Positions 7,154-15,342 of a stretch of 29,087 nucleotides of DNA are shown here, one piece after another. Below the pieces are notes generated by a model. The model saw only the letters and a list, made by a program, of their open reading frames with translations. It searched no databases and had not been told where the DNA came from. Source of the DNA: an uncultured Faecalibacterium sp. (GTDB lineage: Bacteria; Bacillota; Clostridia; Oscillospirales; Ruminococcaceae); contig CAKTFD010000014.1 of the NCBI GenBank assembly GCA_934553285.1, positions 1-29,087 on the forward strand. The letters are read 5' to 3'. Within the stretch, counting starts at the first letter, position 1, and every line of letters begins with the position of its first letter. The position numbers and the translations under genes were made by a program.

Positions 7154-7909
7154 TCACAGCCGCATCTCCACACCGGCGGCGTTCAGATATTCTTTCAGCT
7201 CCCGGATGGTGAGCAGCTTCTGGTGGAAGATGCCCGCAGCCAGCCCCGCATCGATGCCACTGTGGCGGAACAGCTCCAGGAAATCCTCCTTTTTGCCCGC
7301 GCCGCCGCTGGCGATGATGGGGATGTTTACCCGGGCCGCCACGGCATCCAGCAGCTCCAGGTCAAAGCCATTGCGCACACCGTCGGTGTCGATGCTGTTC
7401 AGGCACACCTCACCTGCGCCGTGCGCCGCGCACCAGCTGATCCACTCCAGCGCATCCCGGCCGGTATCCTCGCGCCCGCCCTTGGCAAATACCCGGAACT
7501 GGCCGTTTACCCGCTTTACGTCGGCAGAAAGCACCACGCACTGGTCGCCGTAGCGCTGGGCGGCGGCGGGGATGAGCATCGGATCTTTCAGTGCGCCGGA
7601 GTTTACGCTGACCTTATCTGCGCCGCACTTGAGCACCCGGTCAAAATCCTCCAGCGTGTTGATGCCGCCGCCCACGGTCAGCGGGATAAAGATCTGGCTG
7701 GCCACCCGGGTAAGGATATCGGTAAAAAGGGCACGGCCCTCAAAGCTGGCGGTGATATCGTAGAACACCAGTTCGTCCGCCCCGGCAGCGTTGTAGCACT
7801 GCGCCATCTCCACCGGGTCGGCCACATCCCGGATGCCCGCAAAGTTGGTGCCCTTGACCACCCGGCCATTGCGTACGTCCAGGCAGGGGATGATGCGTTT
7901 GGTTATCAT
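7154..7909 (-). CDS. hisF: Imidazole glycerol phosphate synthase, cyclase subunit
   Basis: The 251-residue (beta/alpha)8-barrel subunit uses ammonia delivered by HisH to convert PRFAR to imidazole glycerol phosphate and AICAR, step five of histidine synthesis. The two catalytic aspartates are present: Asp11 in IPCLDVRNGRVVKG and Asp130 in LSADVKR. The phosphate-binding loops VGGGI (79-83) and ASGGAGK are intact. Length matches the family. The start ATG lies 15 nt after the hisA stop. The partner HisH is encoded two genes upstream in the same operon. Confidence 0.97.
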   Translation of the reverse strand: MITKRIIPCLDVRNGRVVKGTNFAGIRDVADPVEMAQCYNAAGADELVFYDITASFEGRALFTDILTRVASQIFIPLTVGGGINTLEDFDRVLKCGADKVSVNSGALKDPMLIPAAAQRYGDQCVVLSADVKRVNGQFRVFAKGGREDTGRDALEWISWCAAHGAGEVCLNSIDTDGVRNGFDLELLDAVAARVNIPIIASGGAGKKEDFLELFRHSGIDAGLAAGIFHQKLLTIRELKEYLNAAGVEMRL

Positions 7910-7924
7910 AAAAACCCCTCTTTC

Positions 7925-8644
7925 TCAGTCCTGCACCAGCTTTACGCAGCGGGCAAGATCCAGCGCGCCGGTGTACAGGCTTTTGCCCAGGATGGCGGCC
8001 GCCGTGCCCATCCGGCGCAGTTCCAGCAGCTCGGCCTCGGAGGAGATGCCGCCGCTGGCCGTAAAGGCCACCCCGGGCACCTGAGCTGCCAGCTGGCGGT
8101 ACAGCGCAAGGTTTGTGCCCTGCATGGCACCATCGCAGGCGATGTCGGTATAAATGATGGCGGTGCAGCCGGCATCGGCAAGCCGCTTGCAAAAGGCCAC
8201 GCCCGGCTCGGCGCTGATATCCTTCCACCCGTGGATGGCCACATAGCCGTCCTTTGCATCCACGCCCACGGCGATCTTATCGCCGTATTTCTGCAGCATC
8301 CGGGCGGTAAAGGCAAAATCCGTTACCGCCACGCTGCCCAGGATGCAGCGCCCCACCCCGAGGGAGAGGTATTTTTCGATGCGCTCCTCGGTACGGATGC
8401 CGCCGCCTACCTCGATGTATAAGCCGCCCTGTTCTGCCAGCGCGGCAATGGTGTCGTAGTTGGAAAGGGTGCCGTCCCTGGCACCGTCCAGATCTACAAC
8501 GTGGAGATTTTTTGCCCCGGCAGCAACAAAACTGCGTGCCTGGGCGCAGGGGTCCTGCCCGTAAACGGTCATGCGGTCGTAATCGCCCTGGGTCAGGCGC
8601 ACCACCTGCCCGCCGCGCAGGTCAATGGCTGGAAATAGCTGCAT
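7925..8644 (-). CDS. hisA: ProFAR isomerase (HisA)
   Basis: The 239-residue (beta/alpha)8-barrel performs the Amadori rearrangement of ProFAR to PRFAR, step four of histidine synthesis. The catalytic pair Asp8 (MQLFPAIDLRGG) and Asp129 (GVDAKDG) is present, as are the phosphate loops EVGGGIR (78-84) and ASGGIS. The ATG at 8644 follows AAAGGAG; a longer in-frame start at 8743 would add an unlikely 33 residues that read through the gap. The hisH stop is 85 nt upstream, the second largest gap in the operon. Its closest relative is HisF next door, but the active-site context and length point to HisA, and not to the dual HisA/TrpF enzyme PriA, which belongs mainly to Actinobacteria. Confidence 0.96.
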   Translation of the reverse strand: MQLFPAIDLRGGQVVRLTQGDYDRMTVYGQDPCAQARSFVAAGAKNLHVVDLDGARDGTLSNYDTIAALAEQGGLYIEVGGGIRTEERIEKYLSLGVGRCILGSVAVTDFAFTARMLQKYGDKIAVGVDAKDGYVAIHGWKDISAEPGVAFCKRLADAGCTAIIYTDIACDGAMQGTNLALYRQLAAQVPGVAFTASGGISSEAELLELRRMGTAAAILGKSLYTGALDLARCVKLVQD

Positions 8645-8729
8645 AGTCGTTTCTCCTTTGTGCTCTGCCTGCAGTGCGGTTGCATCCGCTTTTGGGGAAC
8701 CGCAGGCTGCGCCTGATACGGATGCCGCC

Positions 8730-9338
8730 TTATAGTTCCGCAAACGCCCTTAGGATCCGCAGGCCGGTATCGCCGCTTTTTTCCGGGTGGAACTGGGTGC
8801 CGTACACCCGCCCCGCCCGCACGGCACCGGTGACCGGGATGGAATACTCGCTGACGGCCAGCGTACTGTCGGCGCAATTTTTGCCGTAGTAGCTGTGGAC
8901 GTAGTACACATACTCGCCCTCCCGGATGTATCGGAACAGCGGGTCGTCCTTTACGATGTGCAGGGCATTCCAGCCCATCTGGGGCACTTTCAGGCTTTTA
9001 TCCGCAAGGTCGGGGCCAAGCGGGCAGACCTGCCCCGGGATGAAGCCCAGCCCCGCGTGCTCTCCGTATTCATAGCTTTTTTCAAACAGCAGCTGCATCC
9101 CCAGGCAGATGCCCAGCAGCGGCTTGTGCCCGGCCTGTTCCCGGAGCACCGGCACAAGGCCGGTGGCGTTGAGCTTTGCCATGGCATCCCCAAAGGCGCC
9201 TACGCCGGGCAGGATGAGCCGGTCGGCGGCGCGGATAACATCGGCATCGGCGGTGACCACCGCCTGCAGCCCCAGATGCTGCAAACTGGAACGCAGGCTG
9301 AACAGGTTGCCCACGCCGTAATCAATGATCGCGATCAT
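8730..9338 (-). CDS. hisH: Imidazole glycerol phosphate synthase, glutaminase subunit
   Basis: The 202-residue class I glutamine amidotransferase supplies ammonia to HisF. The nucleophile Cys78 sits in LLGICLGMQLLFE, and the other triad members, His184 and Glu186, sit in TQFHPEKSG near the C-terminus. The N-terminal IAIIDYGVGNLFS is typical of HisH. The ATG overlaps the hisB stop as ATGA (9335-9338), which fixes the start and points to coupled translation. Confidence 0.97.
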   Translation of the reverse strand: MIAIIDYGVGNLFSLRSSLQHLGLQAVVTADADVIRAADRLILPGVGAFGDAMAKLNATGLVPVLREQAGHKPLLGICLGMQLLFEKSYEYGEHAGLGFIPGQVCPLGPDLADKSLKVPQMGWNALHIVKDDPLFRYIREGEYVYYVHSYYGKNCADSTLAVSEYSIPVTGAVRAGRVYGTQFHPEKSGDTGLRILRAFAEL

Positions 9339-9931
9339 ACCAGCAGTCCTTTCGTGGAGGGGATCTCGTCCCGGTGTGCCGCATCGATGCGCACCGCCGT
9401 GCCCAGTGCGTGGCCCGCGCCCTTGAAGCAGGCTTCCAGGATGTGGTGGGTGTTCTCGCCCGCAAACTGCACAAAGTGGACGGTAGCAGGCACGCTGCGG
9501 GCAAAGCCGTACCAGAACTCCTTGGCGCACTCCACATCAAAATCGCCCACCTTTTCGGTCTGGCAGCGGATATCCCAGTTCAGGGTGCAGCGGCCGGACA
9601 GATCCACCGCGCAGAGGATGAGCGCTTCGTCCATGGGCAGATAAAAGCTGCCGTAGCGGCAGATGCCGCGCATCTCACCCAGTGCCCGGGCAAAGGCCTG
9701 CCCGAGCGCGATGCCCACATCCTCGGTGGTGTGGTGGTAGTCCACCTGCACATCACCGTGGCAGGTGAGCACCAGGTCGAACCGGCCATGCCGGGCAAAC
9801 AGCTCCAGCATGTGGTTCAGAAACCCGCACCCGGTGTCGATCTCGTAGCGGCCGGTGCCATCCAGATCCAGCGTAAGCTCGATCTGGGTCTCATTGGTGC
9901 TGCGCTCCAGCGTTACCATACGGTCTGCCAT
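9335..9931 (-). CDS. hisB: Imidazoleglycerol-phosphate dehydratase
   Basis: The monofunctional dehydratase (198 residues) carries out step six of histidine synthesis, removing water from imidazole glycerol phosphate to give imidazole acetol phosphate. Metal-binding motifs are seen at GCGFLNHML (His40), at DYHHTTEDVGIALGQA (His66, His67, Glu70) and in the C-terminal repeat ENTHHILEACFKG. It lacks the N-terminal phosphatase domain of the enterobacterial HisB, in keeping with the separate PHP phosphatase at the operon end. The ATG at 9931 follows GGAGGTG, which overlaps the end of hisC two bases upstream. Confidence 0.97.
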   Translation of the reverse strand: MADRMVTLERSTNETQIELTLDLDGTGRYEIDTGCGFLNHMLELFARHGRFDLVLTCHGDVQVDYHHTTEDVGIALGQAFARALGEMRGICRYGSFYLPMDEALILCAVDLSGRCTLNWDIRCQTEKVGDFDVECAKEFWYGFARSVPATVHFVQFAGENTHHILEACFKGAGHALGTAVRIDAAHRDEIPSTKGLLV

Positions 9932-9933
9932 CG

Positions 9934-10995
9934 TTACACCTCCAGTATCTTATCCACGGCATCCAGCAGCACCTGCATCTGCTCCGGTGTGCCGATGGTG
10001 ATGCGCAGCCAGTTTTTGATGCGGGGTGCATCAAAATGCCGCACAAGAACGCCGTTTTTCTTCAACTCTCTGTAAAGTTCGCCGCCATCTTTCCGCTCTG
10101 TGCTGGCAAACACGAAGTTTGCCCGGCTGTCCAGCACCGTAAAGCCCCGGGCTTCCAGCTGCTGCTTTGTCCAGCTGCGGGTATCCATAATGGCGGTGCG
10201 GGTCTTATCAAAGTAGGCGGTATCCTCCAGCGCAGCCTGCCCGGCTTTCAGGGTAAGGCGATTGATATTGTAGGGATTCAGGCTGAATTTGACCCGGTTC
10301 AGGTCTGCGATCAGCGCCGCATTGCCCATGGCAAGGCCCAGCCTGGCCCCCGCCAGCTGGCGGGATTTGGAAAAGGTCTGCACCACCAGCAGGTTGTCGT
10401 ATTGGTCGATCAGGGGCACACAGCTCTCGCCGCCAAAATCCACATAGGCCTCATCCACGATGACCACGCTATCCGGGTTAGCCTGCAGGATGCCCTCGAT
10501 GGCGCTGCGGGGCAGGCACAGGCCGGTGGGGGCGTTGGGGTTTGCGATCACGATGGTTTCGTGCAGGCCGTAGTAATCCGTGGGGTCCAGGGTGAAATCC
10601 GCTTTCAGCGGGATGATGTGGCTGGGGATGTGCAGCAGGCTGCACCACACGCCATAGCAGCCGTAGGTGATATCTGCATAGGCCAGGGGGTGTGTTTCGT
10701 CACAGAAGGCCCGCAGCGCAAAAAACAGGTTCTCATCGCTGCCGTTGCCGGGCATGATCTGCGCAGGCTGCAGGCCAAAGTGGGCCGCTGCGGTGCGCAG
10801 CAGCTGGCTGCAGGCGGGGTCGGAGTAAAGGCGCAGCTTTTCCACCTCGGCCTCGCTCACGGCAGCGACCACGCGAGGGCTGGGCAGGTAGGGGCTTTCG
10901 TTGGTGTTCAGCTTGATGTACTGCTGGTCCTGCGGCTGTTCGCCCGGTGTATAGGGGGTAACCGCGGACAGCGTGGGCGAAAGAAAACGGCTCAT
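9934..10995 (-). CDS. hisC: Histidinol-phosphate aminotransferase
   Basis: The 353-residue PLP-dependent fold-type I aminotransferase converts imidazole acetol phosphate to histidinol phosphate using glutamate, step seven of histidine synthesis. The Schiff-base lysine is Lys210 in VVQTFSKSRQLAGARLG. Other cofactor contacts are NGSDE (84-88), the NPNAPTG motif (152-158) and DEAYVDF (181-187). The substrate arginine is expected in the C-terminal WLRITIGT. Length and order of motifs are normal. It lies 12 nt after the hisD stop. Confidence 0.96.
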   Translation of the reverse strand: MSRFLSPTLSAVTPYTPGEQPQDQQYIKLNTNESPYLPSPRVVAAVSEAEVEKLRLYSDPACSQLLRTAAAHFGLQPAQIMPGNGSDENLFFALRAFCDETHPLAYADITYGCYGVWCSLLHIPSHIIPLKADFTLDPTDYYGLHETIVIANPNAPTGLCLPRSAIEGILQANPDSVVIVDEAYVDFGGESCVPLIDQYDNLLVVQTFSKSRQLAGARLGLAMGNAALIADLNRVKFSLNPYNINRLTLKAGQAALEDTAYFDKTRTAIMDTRSWTKQQLEARGFTVLDSRANFVFASTERKDGGELYRELKKNGVLVRHFDAPRIKNWLRITIGTPEQMQVLLDAVDKILEV

Positions 10996-11007
10996 AATGG
11001 TTTCCTC

Positions 11008-12285
11008 TTACTTCTCATACCGGATGGTCACGCTGCGGGCGTGGGCGTGCAGGCCCTCGCGCTCGGCAAAATCGGCAATGCGGGGTGCCACGGCCTCCAG
11101 CGCATCCCGGGTGTAGTAGATAAAGCTGGACTTCTTGACAAAGTCGTCCACCCCAAGCGGGCTGGAAAAACGGGCTGTGCCGCTGGTGGGCAGGGTGTGG
11201 TTGGGGCCGGCAAAGTAATCGCCCAGCGCCTCCGGCACATTGCGGCCCAGGAAGATGCTGCCCGCGTTGCGGATCTCGTTCAGCACCCCAAAGGGGTCCT
11301 CCACGCAGACCTCCAGATGCTCCGGCGCGATGATGTTGCAGGCCTCGATGGCCTTGTGCAGGTCGGCGCAGAGGATGATCTTGCCATTGTCGTCCACGCT
11401 GGCGCGGGCAATGGCGGCGCGGGGCAGCTGCGGGATCTGTACCTCCAGCTCCGCCTGCACGGCTTTGGCAAGGGCGGCGCTGTCGGTAACAAGCACAGGG
11501 CTGGCCAGCTTATCGTGCTCGGCCTGGCTCAGCAGGTCTGCTGCCACCCAGGCGGGGTCGCAGCTGCCATCCGCCAGCACCAGGATCTCGCTGGGGCCTG
11601 CGATCATATCGATGCCCACCTTGCCGAACACCTTGCGCTTTGCGGTGGCTACGTAGATATTGCCCGGGCCTACGATCTTATCCACCGCCGGGATGCTCTG
11701 GGTGCCGTAGGCCAGCGCCGCTACAGCCTGTGCGCCGCCGGTCTTGAAGATCTTTGTCACACCGGCGGTGGCTGCAGCAGCCAGGATGACCGGGTCCACC
11801 TTGCCGTCCTTGCCGGCGGGGGTGGTCATAACGATCTCGGACACACCGGCCACCTTGGCGGGGATCACATCCATGAGCACGGTGGAGGGGTAGGCCGCCG
11901 TACCGCCGGGCACGTACACACCGGCCTTTTCAATGGGGGTATATTTCTGCCCCAGTACGATGCCAGGGCGGTCGTTCATCACAAAGTTTTTGTGCACCTG
12001 CTGGCGGTGGAACTGCTCGATGTTCTCCGCCGCCTGCCGCAGGGTCTCGAGGAAATAGGGATCCATCCCGGCAAAGGCGGCATCGATCTCGGCCTTTGTC
12101 ACCTGCAGCTCGTCGATCTGCGCCCCGTCAAACCGCAGGGCGTAGTCTTTCAGGGCGGCATCGCCCCGGGCGCGGACATCCGCAATGATGGCGTCCACCA
12201 CATCCTCCACGTTTTTTTCGGCGCGGATATCCCGGTTCAGGATCTGTTCCGGTTTCAGGTCGTCAAAATCGTACAGTCTGATCAT
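11008..12285 (-). CDS. hisD: Histidinol dehydrogenase
   Basis: The 425-residue zinc enzyme performs the last two steps of histidine synthesis, the NAD-dependent oxidation of histidinol to histidinal and then to histidine. The sequence shows the family blocks AGVYVPGGTAAYPSTVLM (about 121-138), GGAQAVAALAYGT (183-195), IAGPSEILVLAD (228-239), and LLSQAEHDKLASPVL (251-265) with the zinc ligands Gln254 and His257. PNHTLPTSGTARFSSPLGV is found in the C-terminal part. The start ATG overlaps the hisZG stop as ATGA (12282-12285), so translation is probably coupled. Confidence 0.97.
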   Translation of the reverse strand: MIRLYDFDDLKPEQILNRDIRAEKNVEDVVDAIIADVRARGDAALKDYALRFDGAQIDELQVTKAEIDAAFAGMDPYFLETLRQAAENIEQFHRQQVHKNFVMNDRPGIVLGQKYTPIEKAGVYVPGGTAAYPSTVLMDVIPAKVAGVSEIVMTTPAGKDGKVDPVILAAAATAGVTKIFKTGGAQAVAALAYGTQSIPAVDKIVGPGNIYVATAKRKVFGKVGIDMIAGPSEILVLADGSCDPAWVAADLLSQAEHDKLASPVLVTDSAALAKAVQAELEVQIPQLPRAAIARASVDDNGKIILCADLHKAIEACNIIAPEHLEVCVEDPFGVLNEIRNAGSIFLGRNVPEALGDYFAGPNHTLPTSGTARFSSPLGVDDFVKKSSFIYYTRDALEAVAPRIADFAEREGLHAHARSVTIRYEK

Positions 12286-13874
12286 TTTGCTTCCTCCTGT
12301 GTGTGCAGGGTGTCCCGCAGCTTTTCCAGCATGGTGTCCATCTGCTGATGCTTGAACTGATAGCTGGCCTTATTGGCGATGAACCGCGCCGAGATGGGCA
12401 TGAACTCGGTGACCACTTTCAGGCCGTTCTCCTTTAGGGTGGTGCCGGTCTCCACGATGTCCACGATGACATCCGACAGCCCCAGGATGGGGGCCAGCTC
12501 GATGGAGCCGTTCAGCTTGATGATATCGATATCCCGCCCCATGGAGGCGTAATAGCGCTTTGCAATGTTTACGAACTTGGTGGCCACCCGCACCGGGCGG
12601 CTGGGGTCGTCCCGGTAGTCCGCCGGGGCCGCCACGCACATCCGGCAGCGGCCAAGGCCGGTATCCAGCAGCTCGTACACATCTGCAGCGGCCTCGGTAA
12701 GGATATCCTTGCCCACGATGCCCACATCGGCGGCACCGTGCTCCACATAGATGGCCACATCGCTGGGCTTGACCAGGAAATACCGGATGCCCGCCGCCGG
12801 GTTTTCCACCACCAGCTTGCGGGTGGCGTTGTAATCCTCCGGGCAGCCGTAGCCGATGCCCGCCAGCAGGGCGTACACCTTATCGCCCAGCCGCCCCTTG
12901 GGCAGCGCCACGTTCAGCATCACACGGTCGGCATCCTGCTGCACCGGCGCGGGGGCGCTCAGGCGGTCCAGCTCGTCCAGATACACCGCAAAGCCGATGG
13001 CACCGGCCCCGGGGGTGAACTTCTGCATCAGCAGGTCGTACCGCCCGCCCTTGAGCAGGGGGCGCGGCAGCGCTTTGAGATAGCCCTGGAACACAAGGCC
13101 GTTGTAATATTCCATCTCACCCGCCAGGGTCAGGTCCAGCCGGATGCTGCCGCCTGCACGCCCCAGCGAGGGGGCCAGGGCAGTAAGCTCTGCCACGGCA
13201 GCCGTCATGGCCGCATTGCGGCAGAGCGCCGCCGCTTTGGACAGGGTGACCGCGTAACTGCCGGACAGCTCCAGCACCCCGCACAGGGTATCTGCCGCCG
13301 CAGCGGAAAGCCCTGCCGCAAGGGCCGCGGCCCGCAGCTCGTGGGCATTTTTCTGCCGCAGTTTTTCCAAAAGCTGCGCCCGGGCCGGCTCCGGCACCGC
13401 CAGCGCATCGAACAGGCCAAACAGGTAGCCCATGTGGCTTACCTCCAGCACCCACTCGGTGCCCAGCACCGCCAGCGACTGTGCCGCCAGGCAGACCGCC
13501 TGCTGCACCGCGTCCTCCCCCACGGCGCCCAGCATCTCCAGCCCCATCTGAGAGATCTCTTTAAAGGTGTGGCTCTCGGCAGAGGGGCGGTAGACGTTTT
13601 CGTGGTAGTAGTAGCGCAGCGTTTCGCCCGGGGCGGGCTGCGCCGTTTTGGCGATGGACAACGTCACATCCGGCTTGAGCGCCAGCAGGCGGCCGTCCAG
13701 GTCGGTAAAGGTGATGACCTGCTCGGACGACAGAAAGCTGCGGTTTTCCTGATACAGGCCATACTCCTCAAACCGCCCCATGTGGTACTTGCGGCAGCCT
13801 GCCGCCTCGTACAGGCTGCGCAGCGCAAAGGAGGCGCGCTCCTTAGGCTGCAGGTGCTCCAGACTAAATTCCAT
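12282..13874 (-). CDS. hisZG: HisZ-HisG fusion: ATP phosphoribosyltransferase with regulatory domain
   Basis: One 530-residue frame carries both halves of the short-form ATP phosphoribosyltransferase, which starts histidine synthesis from ATP and PRPP. Residues 1 to about 306 are HisZ, a histidyl-tRNA-synthetase paralogue: QENRSFLSSEQVITFTDLDG and LLALKPDVTLSIAK resemble motif 2 regions, and KGGRYDLLM with GFAVYLDELDRL resembles motif 3. A linker of about a dozen residues rich in Ala, Pro and Gln follows. Residues 319-530 are the catalytic HisG_S domain, with LNVALPKGRLGDKVY, KPSDVAIYVEHGAADVGIVG and the PRPP-binding region DIVETGTTLKENGL. In most bacteria with short HisG the two are separate subunits of a hetero-octamer, so the fusion is notable. 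The ATG at 13874 follows AGGGGGA; an in-frame start at 13922 would add 16 residues atypical of HisZ. First gene of the his operon. Confidence 0.93.
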   Translation of the reverse strand: MEFSLEHLQPKERASFALRSLYEAAGCRKYHMGRFEEYGLYQENRSFLSSEQVITFTDLDGRLLALKPDVTLSIAKTAQPAPGETLRYYYHENVYRPSAESHTFKEISQMGLEMLGAVGEDAVQQAVCLAAQSLAVLGTEWVLEVSHMGYLFGLFDALAVPEPARAQLLEKLRQKNAHELRAAALAAGLSAAAADTLCGVLELSGSYAVTLSKAAALCRNAAMTAAVAELTALAPSLGRAGGSIRLDLTLAGEMEYYNGLVFQGYLKALPRPLLKGGRYDLLMQKFTPGAGAIGFAVYLDELDRLSAPAPVQQDADRVMLNVALPKGRLGDKVYALLAGIGYGCPEDYNATRKLVVENPAAGIRYFLVKPSDVAIYVEHGAADVGIVGKDILTEAAADVYELLDTGLGRCRMCVAAPADYRDDPSRPVRVATKFVNIAKRYYASMGRDIDIIKLNGSIELAPILGLSDVIVDIVETGTTLKENGLKVVTEFMPISARFIANKASYQFKHQQMDTMLEKLRDTLHTQEEAK

Positions 13875-13912
13875 CTCGATCCCCCTGTTTCCTTTCCCTT
13901 GTTTCTTTCCCT

Positions 13913-13973
13913 GCACCGGCACATTCCGGTGCCTCTATACACAAAACACCTCCGGCGCGGCATCCTCCGCGCC
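13913..13973 (-). other. Two GC-rich hairpins in the his operon leader
   Basis: In the roughly 115-nt leader, GGCGCGG (minus strand) pairs with CCGCGCC across 13954-13973, and GCACCGG pairs with CCGGTGC across 13913-13932. Neither is followed by a T-run. I see no histidine-codon-rich leader peptide and no T-box sequence, so their role is open. Confidence 0.5.
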
Positions 13974-13997
13974 CATAGCAGGAAGGCTTCTGTTGTT

Positions 13998-14026
13998 ATT
14001 TTACTTTATCTTGGTAAAGTTGTAAA
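13998..14026 (-). promoter_or_regulatory. his operon promoter with a palindrome in the spacer
   Basis: On the minus strand, TTTACA (14026-14021) and TAAAAT (14003-13998) are exactly 17 nt apart. An inverted repeat, ACTTTA-N6-TAAAGT, occupies 14003-14020, that is, the whole spacer. A dimeric repressor bound here would block RNA polymerase. Which regulator uses it cannot be told from the sequence. Confidence 0.75.
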
Positions 14027-14140
14027 GTGTGAAAGTGACCGTGTTTTCCGCTTCTATCCTACAATTTTTCGGTGCGTTTGTACAGGAATGCGAAAATCTT
14101 TCACCCCACCGGCCCATCAGGTGATGCAGGGCACAAACAA

Positions 14141-14176
14141 AGGGTACAGACAACCACGGATTGGTGTCTGTACCCT
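14141..14176 (-). terminator. Terminator-like hairpin after the lipoprotein gene
   Basis: AGGGTACAGACA (14141-14152) pairs with TGTCTGTACCCT (14165-14176). On the minus strand the stem is followed by the imperfect T-rich tract TTTGTTTGTG. It lies 12 nt after the lipoprotein stop and upstream of the his promoter. Confidence 0.65.
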
Positions 14177-14188
14177 AAGTAATATGAG

Positions 14189-14977
14189 TTAAGATGCCGA
14201 GATCATAAGAGCGATATAGTTCTCGTCAATACGATAGGTGCCTACCGTATATAGAATCGATTCATGATGCTCGTCGTAATAATGATTAAACGTCTCATTA
14301 TCATTTGGATTGGAGTCTGTTGTTACTCCAATCATATTCAAACCCAACGGTGCCCAGAAATGGAAAAAATCATCAGGACTCCTACTACCAGTACTTTTAG
14401 GCTTATCATTTACAGGCTGATTAATAATGGTTACAAAATAGAGGTTGTACTTCTCGCCATATTCCGATACAGCCCTTTTCGCTGCATCCAAAACATCACC
14501 ATCGACAACAGGCTCTCCATTATTTACAGTCTTACGCCATACAAGTCCACACTCTTTTGCCATTTTATCATATTCTTCAGAAGCAATTACAGTAACCGAC
14601 TGCCAATGTTTATTAGCCCACGTATCACCAAGAGTAAGGTTCTCAGACCTCATTTCATTACCAAATGCCCAGTGAGGTATTACTGTCTCCAGTATTCTAG
14701 CCCAAGCTTTTGTTAAATTACTTGGGTTTCCATCCGTTACAGAACTTGCCTGATTCCAGATACCCGATGCGATAAGACTTCCCACCTCATAACCACTGTC
14801 ATCGGAGCTTCCTAAAAGCCCATTGAAATTACCACCAGTGCTGCCACTACTAGATCCACTTCCACCAAGGGTGTTGTTGATATAGTAGTAATAGTAGTAC
14901 TGATTACAGCCGGTCAGGGTTGTCATCAGCATAACGCCCAAAAGGAGCGTCGCAATCATTCGTGTAAACCGTTTCAT
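14189..14977 (-). CDS. Putative secreted lipoprotein of unknown function
   Basis: A 262-residue protein with a type II signal peptide: positively charged MKRFTR, a hydrophobic stretch, and the lipobox LTGC with Cys24 as the lipidated residue. It should therefore be anchored to the outer face of the cytoplasmic membrane. Directly after the cysteine comes NQYYYYYYINN, a run of six tyrosines, and then a Gly/Ser-rich linker to about residue 55. The rest (70-262) appears globular, with no repeats, transmembrane helices or enzymatic motif that I recognise. The ATG at 14977 follows AAGGAG; a longer in-frame frame reaches 15076 but would bury the signal peptide. The gene is visibly AT-richer and uses more AT-ending codons than all of its neighbours, which suggests recent acquisition. 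It is monocistronic, with its own promoter and terminator. Confidence 0.75.
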   Translation of the reverse strand: MKRFTRMIATLLLGVMLMTTLTGCNQYYYYYYINNTLGGSGSSSGSTGGNFNGLLGSSDDSGYEVGSLIASGIWNQASSVTDGNPSNLTKAWARILETVIPHWAFGNEMRSENLTLGDTWANKHWQSVTVIASEEYDKMAKECGLVWRKTVNNGEPVVDGDVLDAAKRAVSEYGEKYNLYFVTIINQPVNDKPKSTGSRSPDDFFHFWAPLGLNMIGVTTDSNPNDNETFNHYYDEHHESILYTVGTYRIDENYIALMISAS

Positions 14978-15053
14978 AGTAATTCTCCTTTTTCGCTTTT
15001 CTGATAGGTGAATATTCGGGCCAAAGATAAAGTGTTCTTCCTCCTTATTCATC

Positions 15054-15083
15054 AGTATAATATAGCAGCATCTCACAAGTCAA
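15054..15083 (-). promoter_or_regulatory. Promoter of the lipoprotein gene
   Basis: On the minus strand, TTGACT (15083-15078) and TATACT (15059-15054) are separated by 18 nt, upstream of the lipoprotein gene with a leader of roughly 70 nt. Confidence 0.65.
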
Positions 15084-15095
15084 GAACTTAGCGTA

Positions 15096-15156
15096 ACATT
15101 AAAACAGCATTTCTGCGATATGCAATTCAACGATGTTTCAAAAGATAAATTGCTGT
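15096..15156. repeat. Family B structured repeat, copy 2
   Basis: Shares AAAACAGCAT and the core GCGATATGCA with the other two copies. Its stem is shorter, GCAATT (15122-15127) with AATTGC (15148-15153); relative to copies 1 and 3 both strands changed (G to A and C to T), so pairing is kept. It lies directly upstream of the lipoprotein promoter. Confidence 0.65.
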
Positions 15157-15157
15157 A

Positions 15158-15298
15158 CCCCCTTCCGTCTGCGCACTGCGTTCGCAGCCAGCTCCCTCGG
15201 GGAGGGAGCCTTTGGCAGTACGGGCAAGTTTCCGGTTCTGCCATAAGCCGCCCCCTTGGGGGAGGTGGCATCGCGCAGCGATGACGGAGGGGGTAACC
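15158..15298. repeat. Family A composite repeat (copy 3)
   Basis: Two facing units: CCCCCTTCCGTCTGCGC onward (15158-15215, with CTCCCTCGGGGAGGGAG) and its inverted partner (about 15246-15298, with CCGCCCCCTTGGGGGAGG, ending GACGGAGGGGG). It fills most of the gap between the lipoprotein promoter and the trxA terminator; no gene is seen there. Confidence 0.72.
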
Positions 15299-15342
15299 CC
15301 CTGGGAGATCCGTCTGCACAGCAGGCCGGAGGGGGTAAAGAT

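Noticed and set aside
10036..12348. Very long plus-strand open frame (770 codons) opposite hisC and hisD
   Set aside because: It is the antisense shadow of two well-supported his genes in high-GC DNA, with His/Gly/Gln-rich low-information translation and no ribosome-binding site.
13954..13973. Terminator in front of hisZG
   Set aside because: The stem is good, but no T-run follows on the minus strand, so intrinsic termination is unlikely.
13875..13990. Histidine leader-peptide attenuator or T-box upstream of the his operon
   Set aside because: No run of histidine codons, no T-box sequence and no terminator with a T-run in the leader; only two plain GC hairpins are present.
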